From NCBI RefSeq assembly GCF_013415125.1, contig NZ_JACCDE010000001.1, positions 186,001 to 250,000 on the forward strand: a stretch of 64,000 nt of DNA. The letters are read 5' to 3'. This stretch comes from Vreelandella glaciei (lineage in GTDB: Bacteria; Pseudomonadota; Gammaproteobacteria; Pseudomonadales; Halomonadaceae). Each line of letters starts with the position of its first letter. The stretch's first letter is position 1. This document shows positions 57,596 through 64,000 of the stretch, one piece after another. The position numbers were made by a program, and so were the translations under genes. The notes below the pieces were generated by a model, which was not told the DNA's origin, ran no database searches, and saw only the letters and a program-made list of their open reading frames with translations.

Positions 57596-59203
57596 TTACA
57601 TCCGGAACACGCCGAAGCGTGTCTCTTCGATTTCTGCGTTCATCGCGGCAGCTAAAGAAAGCCCTAACACATCGCGGGTTTGCAGCGGATCAATCACGCC
57701 GTCGTCCCATAAGCGGGCACTGGCGTAGTAGGGGTGGCCCTGATGCTCGTACTGGTCGCGGGTGGGCTGCTTAAAGGCTTCTTCCTCCGCTTTGCTCCAC
57801 TCGCGGCCTTCGCGCTCATGCTGTTCGCGCTTAACCTGGGCCAATACGCCCGCCGCCTGCTCGCCGCCCATCACTGAAATGCGCGCGTTGGGCCACATAA
57901 ACAGCAGGTTGGGGTCGTAAGCGCGGCCACACATACCGTAGTTACCGGCGCCAAAGCTGCCGCCAATCAGGACGGTGTATTTGGGTACCTTGGCGCAGGC
58001 TACGGCAGTCACCAGTTTTGCGCCGTGCTTGGCGATGCCTTCGTGTTCGTACTTGGAGCCGACCATAAAGCCGGTGATGTTCTGCAGGAAGATCAACGGA
58101 ATCTTGCGCTGGGCGCAGAGCTCGATAAAGTGCGCGCCTTTCACCGCGCTTTCGGAAAACAGCACGCCGTTGTTGGCCACAATACCCACCGGGTAGCCGT
58201 GAATATGGGCAAAGCCGGTGACCAGGGTTTCGCCGTAGTAGCGCTTGAACTCATCAAAGTCGGAGTCATCGACGATGCGGCCAATCACTTCGCGCACGTC
58301 ATAGGGCTTTTTCAGGTCGGTGCCGACAATCCCATACAGTTCAGCAGGGTCGAGTTTGGGTGGCTTGGGCGCCTGCATGGCGATCTGGCCGCGTTTTTGC
58401 CAGTTCAGCCGCGACACACAGGCGCGGGCCAGCTGCAGCGCATGGGCGTCGTTTTCCGCATAGTGGTCGGCGACGCCGCTGACTTTGGCGTGAACATCCG
58501 CGCCGCCTAAGTCTTCAGCGCTGATGCTTTCACCGGTGGCGGCTTTCACCAAGGGCGGGCCGCCAAGGAAAATCGTGCCCTGCTCTTTAACGATAATCGA
58601 CTCATCCGCCATGGCGGGCACATAAGCGCCGCCAGCGGTGCAGGAGCCCATCACCACGGCAATTTGCGGAATGCCTTCGGCGGACATGGTCGCCTGATTG
58701 TAGAAGATACGCCCGAAGTGCTCGCGATCTGGGAACACTTCATCCTGGCGGGGCAGAAAGGCGCCGCCGGAATCGACCAGATAGATGCACGGCAGACGAT
58801 GCTTGCGGGCGATCTCCTGGGCGCGAATATGCTTTTTGACGGTCAGCGGGAAGTAAGTACCGCCTTTCACCGTGGCATCGTTAGCGACAATCACACATTC
58901 GACGCCGGCAACACGGCCAATGCCGGTGACCACGCCAGCGGCGGGAATTTCGCTATCGTAAATGTTGTGCGCTGCCAGGGCGGAAAACTCTAAAAACGGC
59001 GAACCTTCATCGATCAAGTGATCGATGCGGTCGCGGACAAACAGCTTGCCGCGGCTTTCGTGGCGCTCGCGGGCTTTGGCACCGCCACCCTGGGCGACGG
59101 CAGCGGTCAGTTCCCGCAGTTTGTTCACTTCACCGAGCATTGAGGCTTCGTTGGCTTGAAACACATCGCTGCGCGGGTTGATCTGAGTAGAAATGGAACT
59201 CAT
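57596..59203 (-). CDS. liuB: Methylcrotonyl-CoA carboxylase, carboxyltransferase subunit
   Basis: A 535-residue carboxyltransferase. [20 protein letters not shown] and [38 protein letters not shown] are diagnostic of MCC-beta. I choose the ATG at 59203 (MSSISTQI), with AAGGG upstream and the standard length; a start at 59245 would overlap liuA and add 14 unusual residues. It is 10 bases after liuA. Confidence 0.95.
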   Translation of the reverse strand: MSSISTQINPRSDVFQANEASMLGEVNKLRELTAAVAQGGGAKARERHESRGKLFVRDRIDHLIDEGSPFLEFSALAAHNIYDSEIPAAGVVTGIGRVAGVECVIVANDATVKGGTYFPLTVKKHIRAQEIARKHRLPCIYLVDSGGAFLPRQDEVFPDREHFGRIFYNQATMSAEGIPQIAVVMGSCTAGGAYVPAMADESIIVKEQGTIFLGGPPLVKAATGESISAEDLGGADVHAKVSGVADHYAENDAHALQLARACVSRLNWQKRGQIAMQAPKPPKLDPAELYGIVGTDLKKPYDVREVIGRIVDDSDFDEFKRYYGETLVTGFAHIHGYPVGIVANNGVLFSESAVKGAHFIELCAQRKIPLIFLQNITGFMVGSKYEHEGIAKHGAKLVTAVACAKVPKYTVLIGGSFGAGNYGMCGRAYDPNLLFMWPNARISVMGGEQAAGVLAQVKREQHEREGREWSKAEEEAFKQPTRDQYEHQGHPYYASARLWDDGVIDPLQTRDVLGLSLAAAMNAEIEETRFGVFRM

Positions 59204-59213
59204 GACAGGGCCC

Positions 59214-60383
59214 TTACTTACTTTCGGTGAAGAGTTCGCGGCCAATTAGCATCCGCCGAATCTCGCTGGTGCCCGCGCCGATCTCATACAGCTTGGCGTC
59301 TCGCAGCAGGCGCCCGGTGGGGTATTCGTTGATATAGCCGTTGCCGCCGAGTAGCTGAATGGAATCCAGTGCGACCTGAGTGGCTTTTTCGGCGCAGTAG
59401 AGAATCACCCCGGCGGCGTCTTTGCGGGACGTTTGGCCACGGTCGCAGGCACCGGCTACGGCGTATAAATAGGCGCGGCAGGCGTTCAGGGTGGTATACA
59501 TATCCGCCACTTTGCCCTGCACCAATTGGAATTCACCAATCGACTGGTTGAACTGCTTACGCTCGTGGATATAGGGCATCACCACATCCATGGCGGCCTG
59601 CATAATGCCGATCGGCCCAGCGGCAAGCACGGTGCGTTCGTAATCCAAGCCACTCATGAGTACGCGTACGCCTTTGCCTTCCCCACCGAGAATATTTTCA
59701 GCAGGAACGGCGCAGTCCTGGAAGACCAGTTCACAGGTGTTGGAACCGCGCATGCCCAGCTTGTCGAGCTTCTGGGCGGTGGAGAAACCGGGCATACCTT
59801 TTTCGATAATAAAGGCGGTGATGCCTTTGGAACCGGCGTCTGGATCTGTTTTGGCGTACACCACCAGCACATCAGCATCCGGACCGTTGGTGATCCACAT
59901 TTTATTGCCGTTAAGGATGTAGTGGTCGCCATTCTGCTTGGCACGTAGCTGCATCGAGACCACATCCGAGCCTGCGCCGGGTTCCGACATGGCGAGCGCG
60001 CCCACGTGGTCGCCGCTGATCAGCTTGGGCAGGTACTTGGCTTTCTGTTCGGGGGAGGCGTTGATCTTGATCTGGTTCACGCACAGGTTGGAGTGGGCGC
60101 CGTAAGAGAGCGCGACCGATGCGCTGGCCCGGGAGATCTCTTCCATGGCAATACAGTGGGCGAGGTAGCCCATGCCGCTGCCGCCATCCTCTTCAGAGAC
60201 GGTAATCCCCAATAGCCCCATATCGCCAAACTTCTTCCATAGGTCGTTAGGGAATTCGTTATTGCGGTCGATTTCGGCAGCGCGTGGAGCAATCTCGCTG
60301 GCCGCAAAGGCGTTGACCTGCTCGCGCAGCATGTTCAGTTCGTCGTCGAGGCCGAAGTTGAGTTCTGAGTAGTGTGAAAACAT
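59214..60383 (-). CDS. liuA: Isovaleryl-CoA dehydrogenase
   Basis: A 389-residue acyl-CoA dehydrogenase that oxidises isovaleryl-CoA to 3-methylcrotonyl-CoA and gives electrons to [23 protein letters not shown] and [17 protein letters not shown] are FAD/substrate segments; the Glu in [13 protein letters not shown] is the catalytic base position of isovaleryl-CoA dehydrogenases. [15 protein letters not shown] closes the protein. The ATG at 60383 is chosen; a TTG two codons earlier is possible. EtfAB and ETF-QO at the left of the window are its expected partners. Confidence 0.95.
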   Translation of the reverse strand: MFSHYSELNFGLDDELNMLREQVNAFAASEIAPRAAEIDRNNEFPNDLWKKFGDMGLLGITVSEEDGGSGMGYLAHCIAMEEISRASASVALSYGAHSNLCVNQIKINASPEQKAKYLPKLISGDHVGALAMSEPGAGSDVVSMQLRAKQNGDHYILNGNKMWITNGPDADVLVVYAKTDPDAGSKGITAFIIEKGMPGFSTAQKLDKLGMRGSNTCELVFQDCAVPAENILGGEGKGVRVLMSGLDYERTVLAAGPIGIMQAAMDVVMPYIHERKQFNQSIGEFQLVQGKVADMYTTLNACRAYLYAVAGACDRGQTSRKDAAGVILYCAEKATQVALDSIQLLGGNGYINEYPTGRLLRDAKLYEIGAGTSEIRRMLIGRELFTESK

Positions 60384-60477
60384 GGTCAATCACCTGTGCT
60401 GATTATTTGTGTTTGCTATCTGTAATTAGCCATCTGGGCTGGCGTAGCTTTGTCGGCTAATCGGGCTGGCGGACGCG

Positions 60478-60945
60478 TCAGTGCATAGTGGCGGAAGAGG
60501 GGGCTGAGGCTTTATCGGCCGAACTCGCGTGCTCTTCTTCGTTTTGTGTTTCTTGAGGCTCTTTTTCGAGTAGTTCTTCGAGCGCTTGGCGGCAGCGGAT
60601 CTCAGCGCTTTCAAGCTCTAGCTGAACCATGGTGATGTCTTTCATTTGTTGATCCAGCGCCGCACGGCGCTCGCCTATTTTGCTAAGCATTAGATGCAGC
60701 TGCTTTTTACTGCCGCTGCGGGTTTCGTCCCAAAGCTCGAACAGTTCGCGTATCTCTGCCAATGAAAACCCTAGCCGCTTACCGCGAATGGTGAGCTTCA
60801 GCCGTACACGGTCTTTGCTGCTGTAAACCCTGGTTTGTCCGCGGCGCGTAGGGTGGAGCAGCTCCTGATCTTCATAGAAGCGAATGCTACGGGTGGTTAA
60901 ATCAAACTCGTTGGCTAGTTCACTGATCGAGTAAGTTTTGCTCAT
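60478..60945 (-). CDS. liuR: MerR-family regulator LiuR
   Basis: A 155-residue MerR-type repressor. The winged helix is at the N-terminus (YSISELANEFDLTTRSIRFYEDQELLHPTRRGQTRVYSSKDRVRLK), followed by a dimerisation coiled coil and a Glu/Ser/Ala-rich tail. LiuR in gamma- and betaproteobacteria controls branched-chain amino-acid catabolism. It heads the operon, separated from liuA by 94 bases. A perfect 16-base palindrome, TTTACGTTAACGTAAA, lies 76 bases upstream. Confidence 0.92.
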   Translation of the reverse strand: MSKTYSISELANEFDLTTRSIRFYEDQELLHPTRRGQTRVYSSKDRVRLKLTIRGKRLGFSLAEIRELFELWDETRSGSKKQLHLMLSKIGERRAALDQQMKDITMVQLELESAEIRCRQALEELLEKEPQETQNEEEHASSADKASAPSSATMH

Positions 60946-61020
60946 GGTGACGTTCTCTCAATAAGGCGTTGTTCCCAATATATGACTCCTATGGAACACT
61001 GCCACTGAGGCTAAAACAAG

Positions 61021-61036
61021 TTTACGTTAACGTAAA
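61021..61036. promoter_or_regulatory. LiuR operator (liuR-proximal)
   Basis: TTTACGTTAACGTAAA is a perfect 16-base palindrome of the form reported for LiuR in gammaproteobacteria. It lies 76 bases upstream of liuR. Confidence 0.75.
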
Positions 61037-61187
61037 GCAATTGTTGCTAGCAGTTGAAAAGCGTTGAAATTAGGTAAGTTGTTGATATTTATGTTTTGAA
61101 GGCAGCTATTAATTCAGGATAATGTCGTCGATAGACCAAAGTTGTAATTGTATTGCTATAGCGACAGTTGCTAGTTTGCACATACAC

Positions 61188-61203
61188 CTTACGTTCAGGT
61201 AAG
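61188..61203. promoter_or_regulatory. Second LiuR-like site (transporter-proximal)
   Basis: CTTACGTTCAGGTAAG agrees with the perfect site at 12 of 16 positions, including both outer half-site cores, and lies 69 bases before the ATPase gene. Confidence 0.5.
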
Positions 61204-61271
61204 GCAGTAGCAGCCGCTTTTGCCATGCCTGTAAAGAATTAGCACAACAACAATAAGAGGCTTGCCACTCT

Positions 61272-62063
61272 ATGAGTGCAAACGATGTCCTTCAGGGACC
61301 TGTCCTCGAAACCCGAGGGCTGACCAAAGAGTTTCGCGGCTTCACCGCCGTGGACGATGTCAATCTTCAGGTACAGGAAGGGCATATTCACGCACTGATT
61401 GGCCCCAATGGGGCTGGTAAAACCACCGTATTTAACTTATTGACCAAATTTCTGCCGCCTACCCGCGGCGATATTTTGTACCGCGGCAACTCAATCACCA
61501 GTAAAAAATCCAACGAAATCGCCCAGCTAGGGTTGGTGCGTTCGTTTCAGATTTCTGCGGTATTCGCCCACATGACCGCGTTGGAGAATGTGCGAGTGGC
61601 CCTGCAGCGCAAACTGGGTACCTCGTTTCATTTCTGGAAATCTGAGAAATCCCTGGATCACCTTAATGAGCGCGCGCTTGAACTACTGGAAGAAGTGGGT
61701 CTGCGGGAGTATGCCGATACGCTAACGGTAGAAATGCCCTACGGCCGTAAACGAGCGCTGGAGCTCGCCACCACGCTAGCGCTCGACCCCACCATGATGC
61801 TGCTCGATGAACCGACCCAAGGTATGGGCGCTGAAGACGTTGATCGCATCGTTGCGCTGATCAAGCGCGTCTCTCAGGGCCGGACAGTGCTGATGGTAGA
61901 GCATAACTTAAGCGTTGTTAGCCGCCTATGCGACCGCATCACGGTATTGGCGCGGGGCGCGGTACTGGCCGAGGGCGATTACGACAGCGTGTCGCGCAAC
62001 CCGCTGGTGCGTGAAGCCTATATGGGCAGCGATGCCGCTGAGGAAGAGGGAGCCACGGTATGA
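61272..62063 (+). CDS. livG: Branched-chain amino-acid type ABC transporter ATPase (LivG-like)
   Basis: A 263-residue ATP-binding protein of the HAAT uptake family. Walker A is GPNGAGKT (44-51), Walker B MMLLDEPTQGMG, and the H-loop is in LMVEHNLSVVSRLCDRITVL. The long loop after Walker A (LVRSFQISAVFAHMTALENV) is LivG-type. The signature usually written LSYGQ is MPYGRKRALELA here. It overlaps the second ATPase gene by four bases. Substrate is likely a branched-chain amino acid, from the adjacent liu operon; other substrates of this family (urea, amides) are possible. Confidence 0.88.
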   Translation: MSANDVLQGPVLETRGLTKEFRGFTAVDDVNLQVQEGHIHALIGPNGAGKTTVFNLLTKFLPPTRGDILYRGNSITSKKSNEIAQLGLVRSFQISAVFAHMTALENVRVALQRKLGTSFHFWKSEKSLDHLNERALELLEEVGLREYADTLTVEMPYGRKRALELATTLALDPTMMLLDEPTQGMGAEDVDRIVALIKRVSQGRTVLMVEHNLSVVSRLCDRITVLARGAVLAEGDYDSVSRNPLVREAYMGSDAAEEEGATV

Positions 62064-62803
62064 TGACTGCCGAAGCACAAGCACCGATCGAAAACATGCA
62101 AAACCTGGAGATGTTGCGGGTTCAGGATCTGCACGCCTTTTATGGCGAATCGCATATCCTGCACGGCGTCAATTTTGATGTGAAGCGAGGCGAGCTGGTG
62201 ACGCTGCTGGGCCGCAACGGCGCTGGGCGCAGTACCACGCTGAAATCGATCATGAACATGGTAGGGCGACGCACCGGCTCCATCGTGATTAATGGTAATG
62301 AAACGCTGACCATGAAGCCGCACCATATTCCGCGTCTGGGGGTGGGCTACTGCCCGGAAGAGCGGGGTATCTTCGCTAGTTTGGATGTTCACGAAAATCT
62401 TTTATTACCGCCCACGGTGCGTTCCGGCGGCATGAGCCTCGATGAAATTTACGCCATGTTCCCCAACCTTTATGAACGGCGCAGAAGCCAGGGCACCCGG
62501 CTTTCCGGCGGTGAGCAGCAGATGCTGGCCATGGCGCGCATTTTACGCACTGGGGCAAGGATGCTGCTGCTGGATGAAATTACCGAAGGGCTTGCCCCGG
62601 TCATCGTGCAGAAATTGGCCGAGGTACTGGTTCAGCTTAAGGAACGCGGCATGACCATCGTCCTCGTGGAGCAGAATTTCCGCTTTGCGGCGCCGCTGGC
62701 AGATCGCCACTTCGTGATGGATCACGGTCAGATTGTCGAAGAAATCAGCGCCGCGCAGCTACCATCGCGCCGGGAACATCTCAATTCGATGCTAGGGGTA
62801 TAA
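62060..62803 (+). CDS. livF: Branched-chain amino-acid type ABC transporter ATPase (LivF-like)
   Basis: A 247-residue partner ATPase. LSGGEQQMLAMARIL is the signature, MLLLDEITEGLAPVIV the Walker B (Ile where Pro is usual) and LVEQN the H-loop region. The Walker A reads GRNGAGRST (51-59): the usual lysine is Arg57 (codon CGC at 62228-62230). The start is ATG 62060 or 62063. It is followed after 167 bases by the binding-protein gene; the permease genes presumably lie beyond the window. Confidence 0.88.
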   Translation: MMTAEAQAPIENMQNLEMLRVQDLHAFYGESHILHGVNFDVKRGELVTLLGRNGAGRSTTLKSIMNMVGRRTGSIVINGNETLTMKPHHIPRLGVGYCPEERGIFASLDVHENLLLPPTVRSGGMSLDEIYAMFPNLYERRRSQGTRLSGGEQQMLAMARILRTGARMLLLDEITEGLAPVIVQKLAEVLVQLKERGMTIVLVEQNFRFAAPLADRHFVMDHGQIVEEISAAQLPSRREHLNSMLGV

Positions 62804-62970
62804 CGCACTGATGATTAATCATTAAACGCTCTTTACGCCAAGGGCACGCCGCTCACCCATAATAATAGTAACCATTAATGAGCAGTTCGCACTTCCAAGA
62901 CAGCTCAACGACAACTCAAAGCGACACCATCATCTCACAACAACAAAGGCCCCAGGGCCAGGAGAAGAAC
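62804..62970. other. Gap between livF and the binding-protein gene
   Basis: A 167-base gap with a perfect 12-base palindrome ATGATTAATCAT (62811-62822). It could hold a separate promoter for the binding protein, which is usually made in excess; I could not place one. Confidence 0.4.
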
Positions 62971-64000
62971 ATGACCTTCATCAAAAAAACGCTGGCTGCC
63001 AGCATCGCCGTGGCGGCAGCTTCAAGCCTTGCTGTGTCTACCGCTCAGGCGGATATGAGCGACGGCGAAGTGCGCATTGGTTACCTGGCCGATATGTCCG
63101 GTACCTACCGTGACCTGGCAGGCCCAGGCGGCCTGACCGCCATGGAAATGGCGGTAGCTGATTTTGGTGGCAGCGTTGACGGGGCGCCTATCGTGATTTC
63201 CAGTGCCGATGATCGCAACAGCGCCGACGTAGGCGCCAATACCGTGCGTGGCTGGATCGACCAGGATAACGTCGACATGGTAGGCGGTCTGGTCGCTTCC
63301 TCGGTCTCGATCGCCGTTACCAAGGTGCTCGAAGAGAATAACGGCCTGGGGATTGTTTCCGGCTCAGCGGCCTCTAGCATTACCAACGAACACTGCACGC
63401 CTAACCATATTCACTGGGTGTACGACACCTATCCGCTAGCTAACGGTACCGCCAAAGCAGTCGTAGAGCAGGGCGGCGACAGCTGGTTCATGCTGACCGC
63501 TGATTACGCTTTCGGTCATGCGCTTGAAGCCGATGTCACCAAGGTAGTGGAAGAGAGCGGCGGTGAGATTGTCGGTGGCGTGCGTCACCCCTTCCCAACG
63601 AGCGACTTCTCCTCTTATATTCTTCAAGCCCAAGGCTCGGGTGCCAAGATCGTGGGCCTGGCCAACGCGGGCGCGGATACCGTTAACGCGATCACCACGG
63701 CCAGCCAGTTTGGTTTGACGCAATCCGGCCAGCAGCTCGCGGGTCTATTGATCTTCCTGAATGACGTTCACGCCCTTGGCCTGGAAGCTACGCAGAACCT
63801 GCTGCTGACGACCGGTTGGTACTGGGATATGGACGAGCAGTCTCGTGAATGGGCGCAGCGCTACTTCGATGAAGTGGGCCGTATGCCGACCATGGTACAA
63901 GCCGGTATCTACTCAAGCACGATGCATTACCTGAAAGCCGTAGAAGCCGCGGGCACCGACGATCCTGAAACCGTGCGTGCGCAGATGGCTGACATGCCCA
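62971..64000 (+). CDS. ABC transporter periplasmic substrate-binding protein (partial, cut at window edge)
   Basis: The frame runs from ATG 62971 (AGGAGA upstream) to the window end, 343 codons without a stop. The signal peptide is about residues 1-27 (AVSTAQA before DMS). The mature part begins GEVRIGYLADMSGTYRDLAGPGG and belongs to the Leu/Ile/Val-binding type I periplasmic proteins. It belongs with the two ATPases upstream; ligand is unknown, with branched-chain amino acids favoured by context. The C-terminus is missing. Confidence 0.9.
   Translation, partial: MTFIKKTLAASIAVAAASSLAVSTAQADMSDGEVRIGYLADMSGTYRDLAGPGGLTAMEMAVADFGGSVDGAPIVISSADDRNSADVGANTVRGWIDQDNVDMVGGLVASSVSIAVTKVLEENNGLGIVSGSAASSITNEHCTPNHIHWVYDTYPLANGTAKAVVEQGGDSWFMLTADYAFGHALEADVTKVVEESGGEIVGGVRHPFPTSDFSSYILQAQGSGAKIVGLANAGADTVNAITTASQFGLTQSGQQLAGLLIFLNDVHALGLEATQNLLLTTGWYWDMDEQSREWAQRYFDEVGRMPTMVQAGIYSSTMHYLKAVEAAGTDDPETVRAQMADMP

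Larger units (their letters stand above)
60946..61271. other. Divergent region between liuR and the ABC transporter
   Basis: A 326-base AT-rich region holding two LiuR-like palindromes (61021-61036 and 61188-61203), one nearer each operon. No gene is seen. Both promoters must lie here; I did not find a convincing -35/-10 pair. Confidence 0.6.

Overview
The window is about 64 kb of ordinary, densely coded chromosome from a moderately GC-rich gammaproteobacterium. The protein sequences and gene orders (rpoE-rseA-rseB-rseC-mucD, lepA-lepB-rnc-era-recO-pdxJ-acpS, gacS/cysM-rlmD-relA-mazG, liuR-liuABCDE) fit the Oceanospirillales/Pseudomonadales side of the class. A Halomonas-like halophile is my best guess, from the look of the proteins and not from any search. 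I see no tRNA, rRNA, CRISPR array, insertion sequence or prophage.

Layout, left to right. 1-4332: end of an unidentified gene, then the electron-transfer flavoprotein module (ETF-quinone oxidoreductase divergent from etfBA) around a 473-base hairpin-rich intergenic region. 4396-14795: manganese superoxide dismutase, the class Ib ribonucleotide reductase operon nrdHIEF with a good NrdR box, a Nudix hydrolase, and a six-gene TonB2-type energy-transduction operon behind a good Fur box. 14812-20615: exonuclease III with a small basic partner, the helicases RhlB and DinG, and a DAHP synthase. 20616-25745: the envelope-stress sigma factor operon (RpoE/AlgU, RseA, RseB, RseC, MucD). 25890-33000: an MgtC-family gene facing left, then lepA-lepB-rnc-era-recO-pdxJ-acpS. 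33063-44112: the GacS/BarA hybrid kinase, divergent from cysM-rlmD-relA-mazG, then ppc. 44145-51082: a DUF924 protein, RluF, a DUF1294 protein, a trpR-trpE-trpG operon with a textbook TrpR operator, a KefC-type antiporter and an outer-membrane protein. 51175-60945: the leucine/isovalerate catabolic operon liuRABCDE extended by an acyl-CoA synthetase and a methyltransferase. 61272-64000: a branched-chain amino-acid type ABC transporter (two ATPases and the start of the binding protein), cut by the window edge.

How the genes work together: isovaleryl-CoA dehydrogenase (LiuA) would pass electrons to ETF (EtfAB) and on to ubiquinone through ETF-QO, so the two ends of the window are biochemically linked. 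The LiuR operon and the adjacent amino-acid transporter share one divergent regulatory region with two LiuR-like palindromes, consistent with co-regulation of uptake and breakdown. Mn-SOD, the Mn-capable class Ib reductase and a Fur-boxed TonB system lie side by side and read as an iron-limitation/oxidative-stress neighbourhood.

I did not find a clearly new defence or mobile system. The most unusual things seen are the trpR-led, apparently self-regulated anthranilate synthase operon, a histidine-rich tail on PdxJ, an arginine in place of the Walker A lysine of the LivF-type ATPase, repeat-built C-terminal tails on RluF and RlmD, and candidate sigma-E promoters before both rpoE and rseA.
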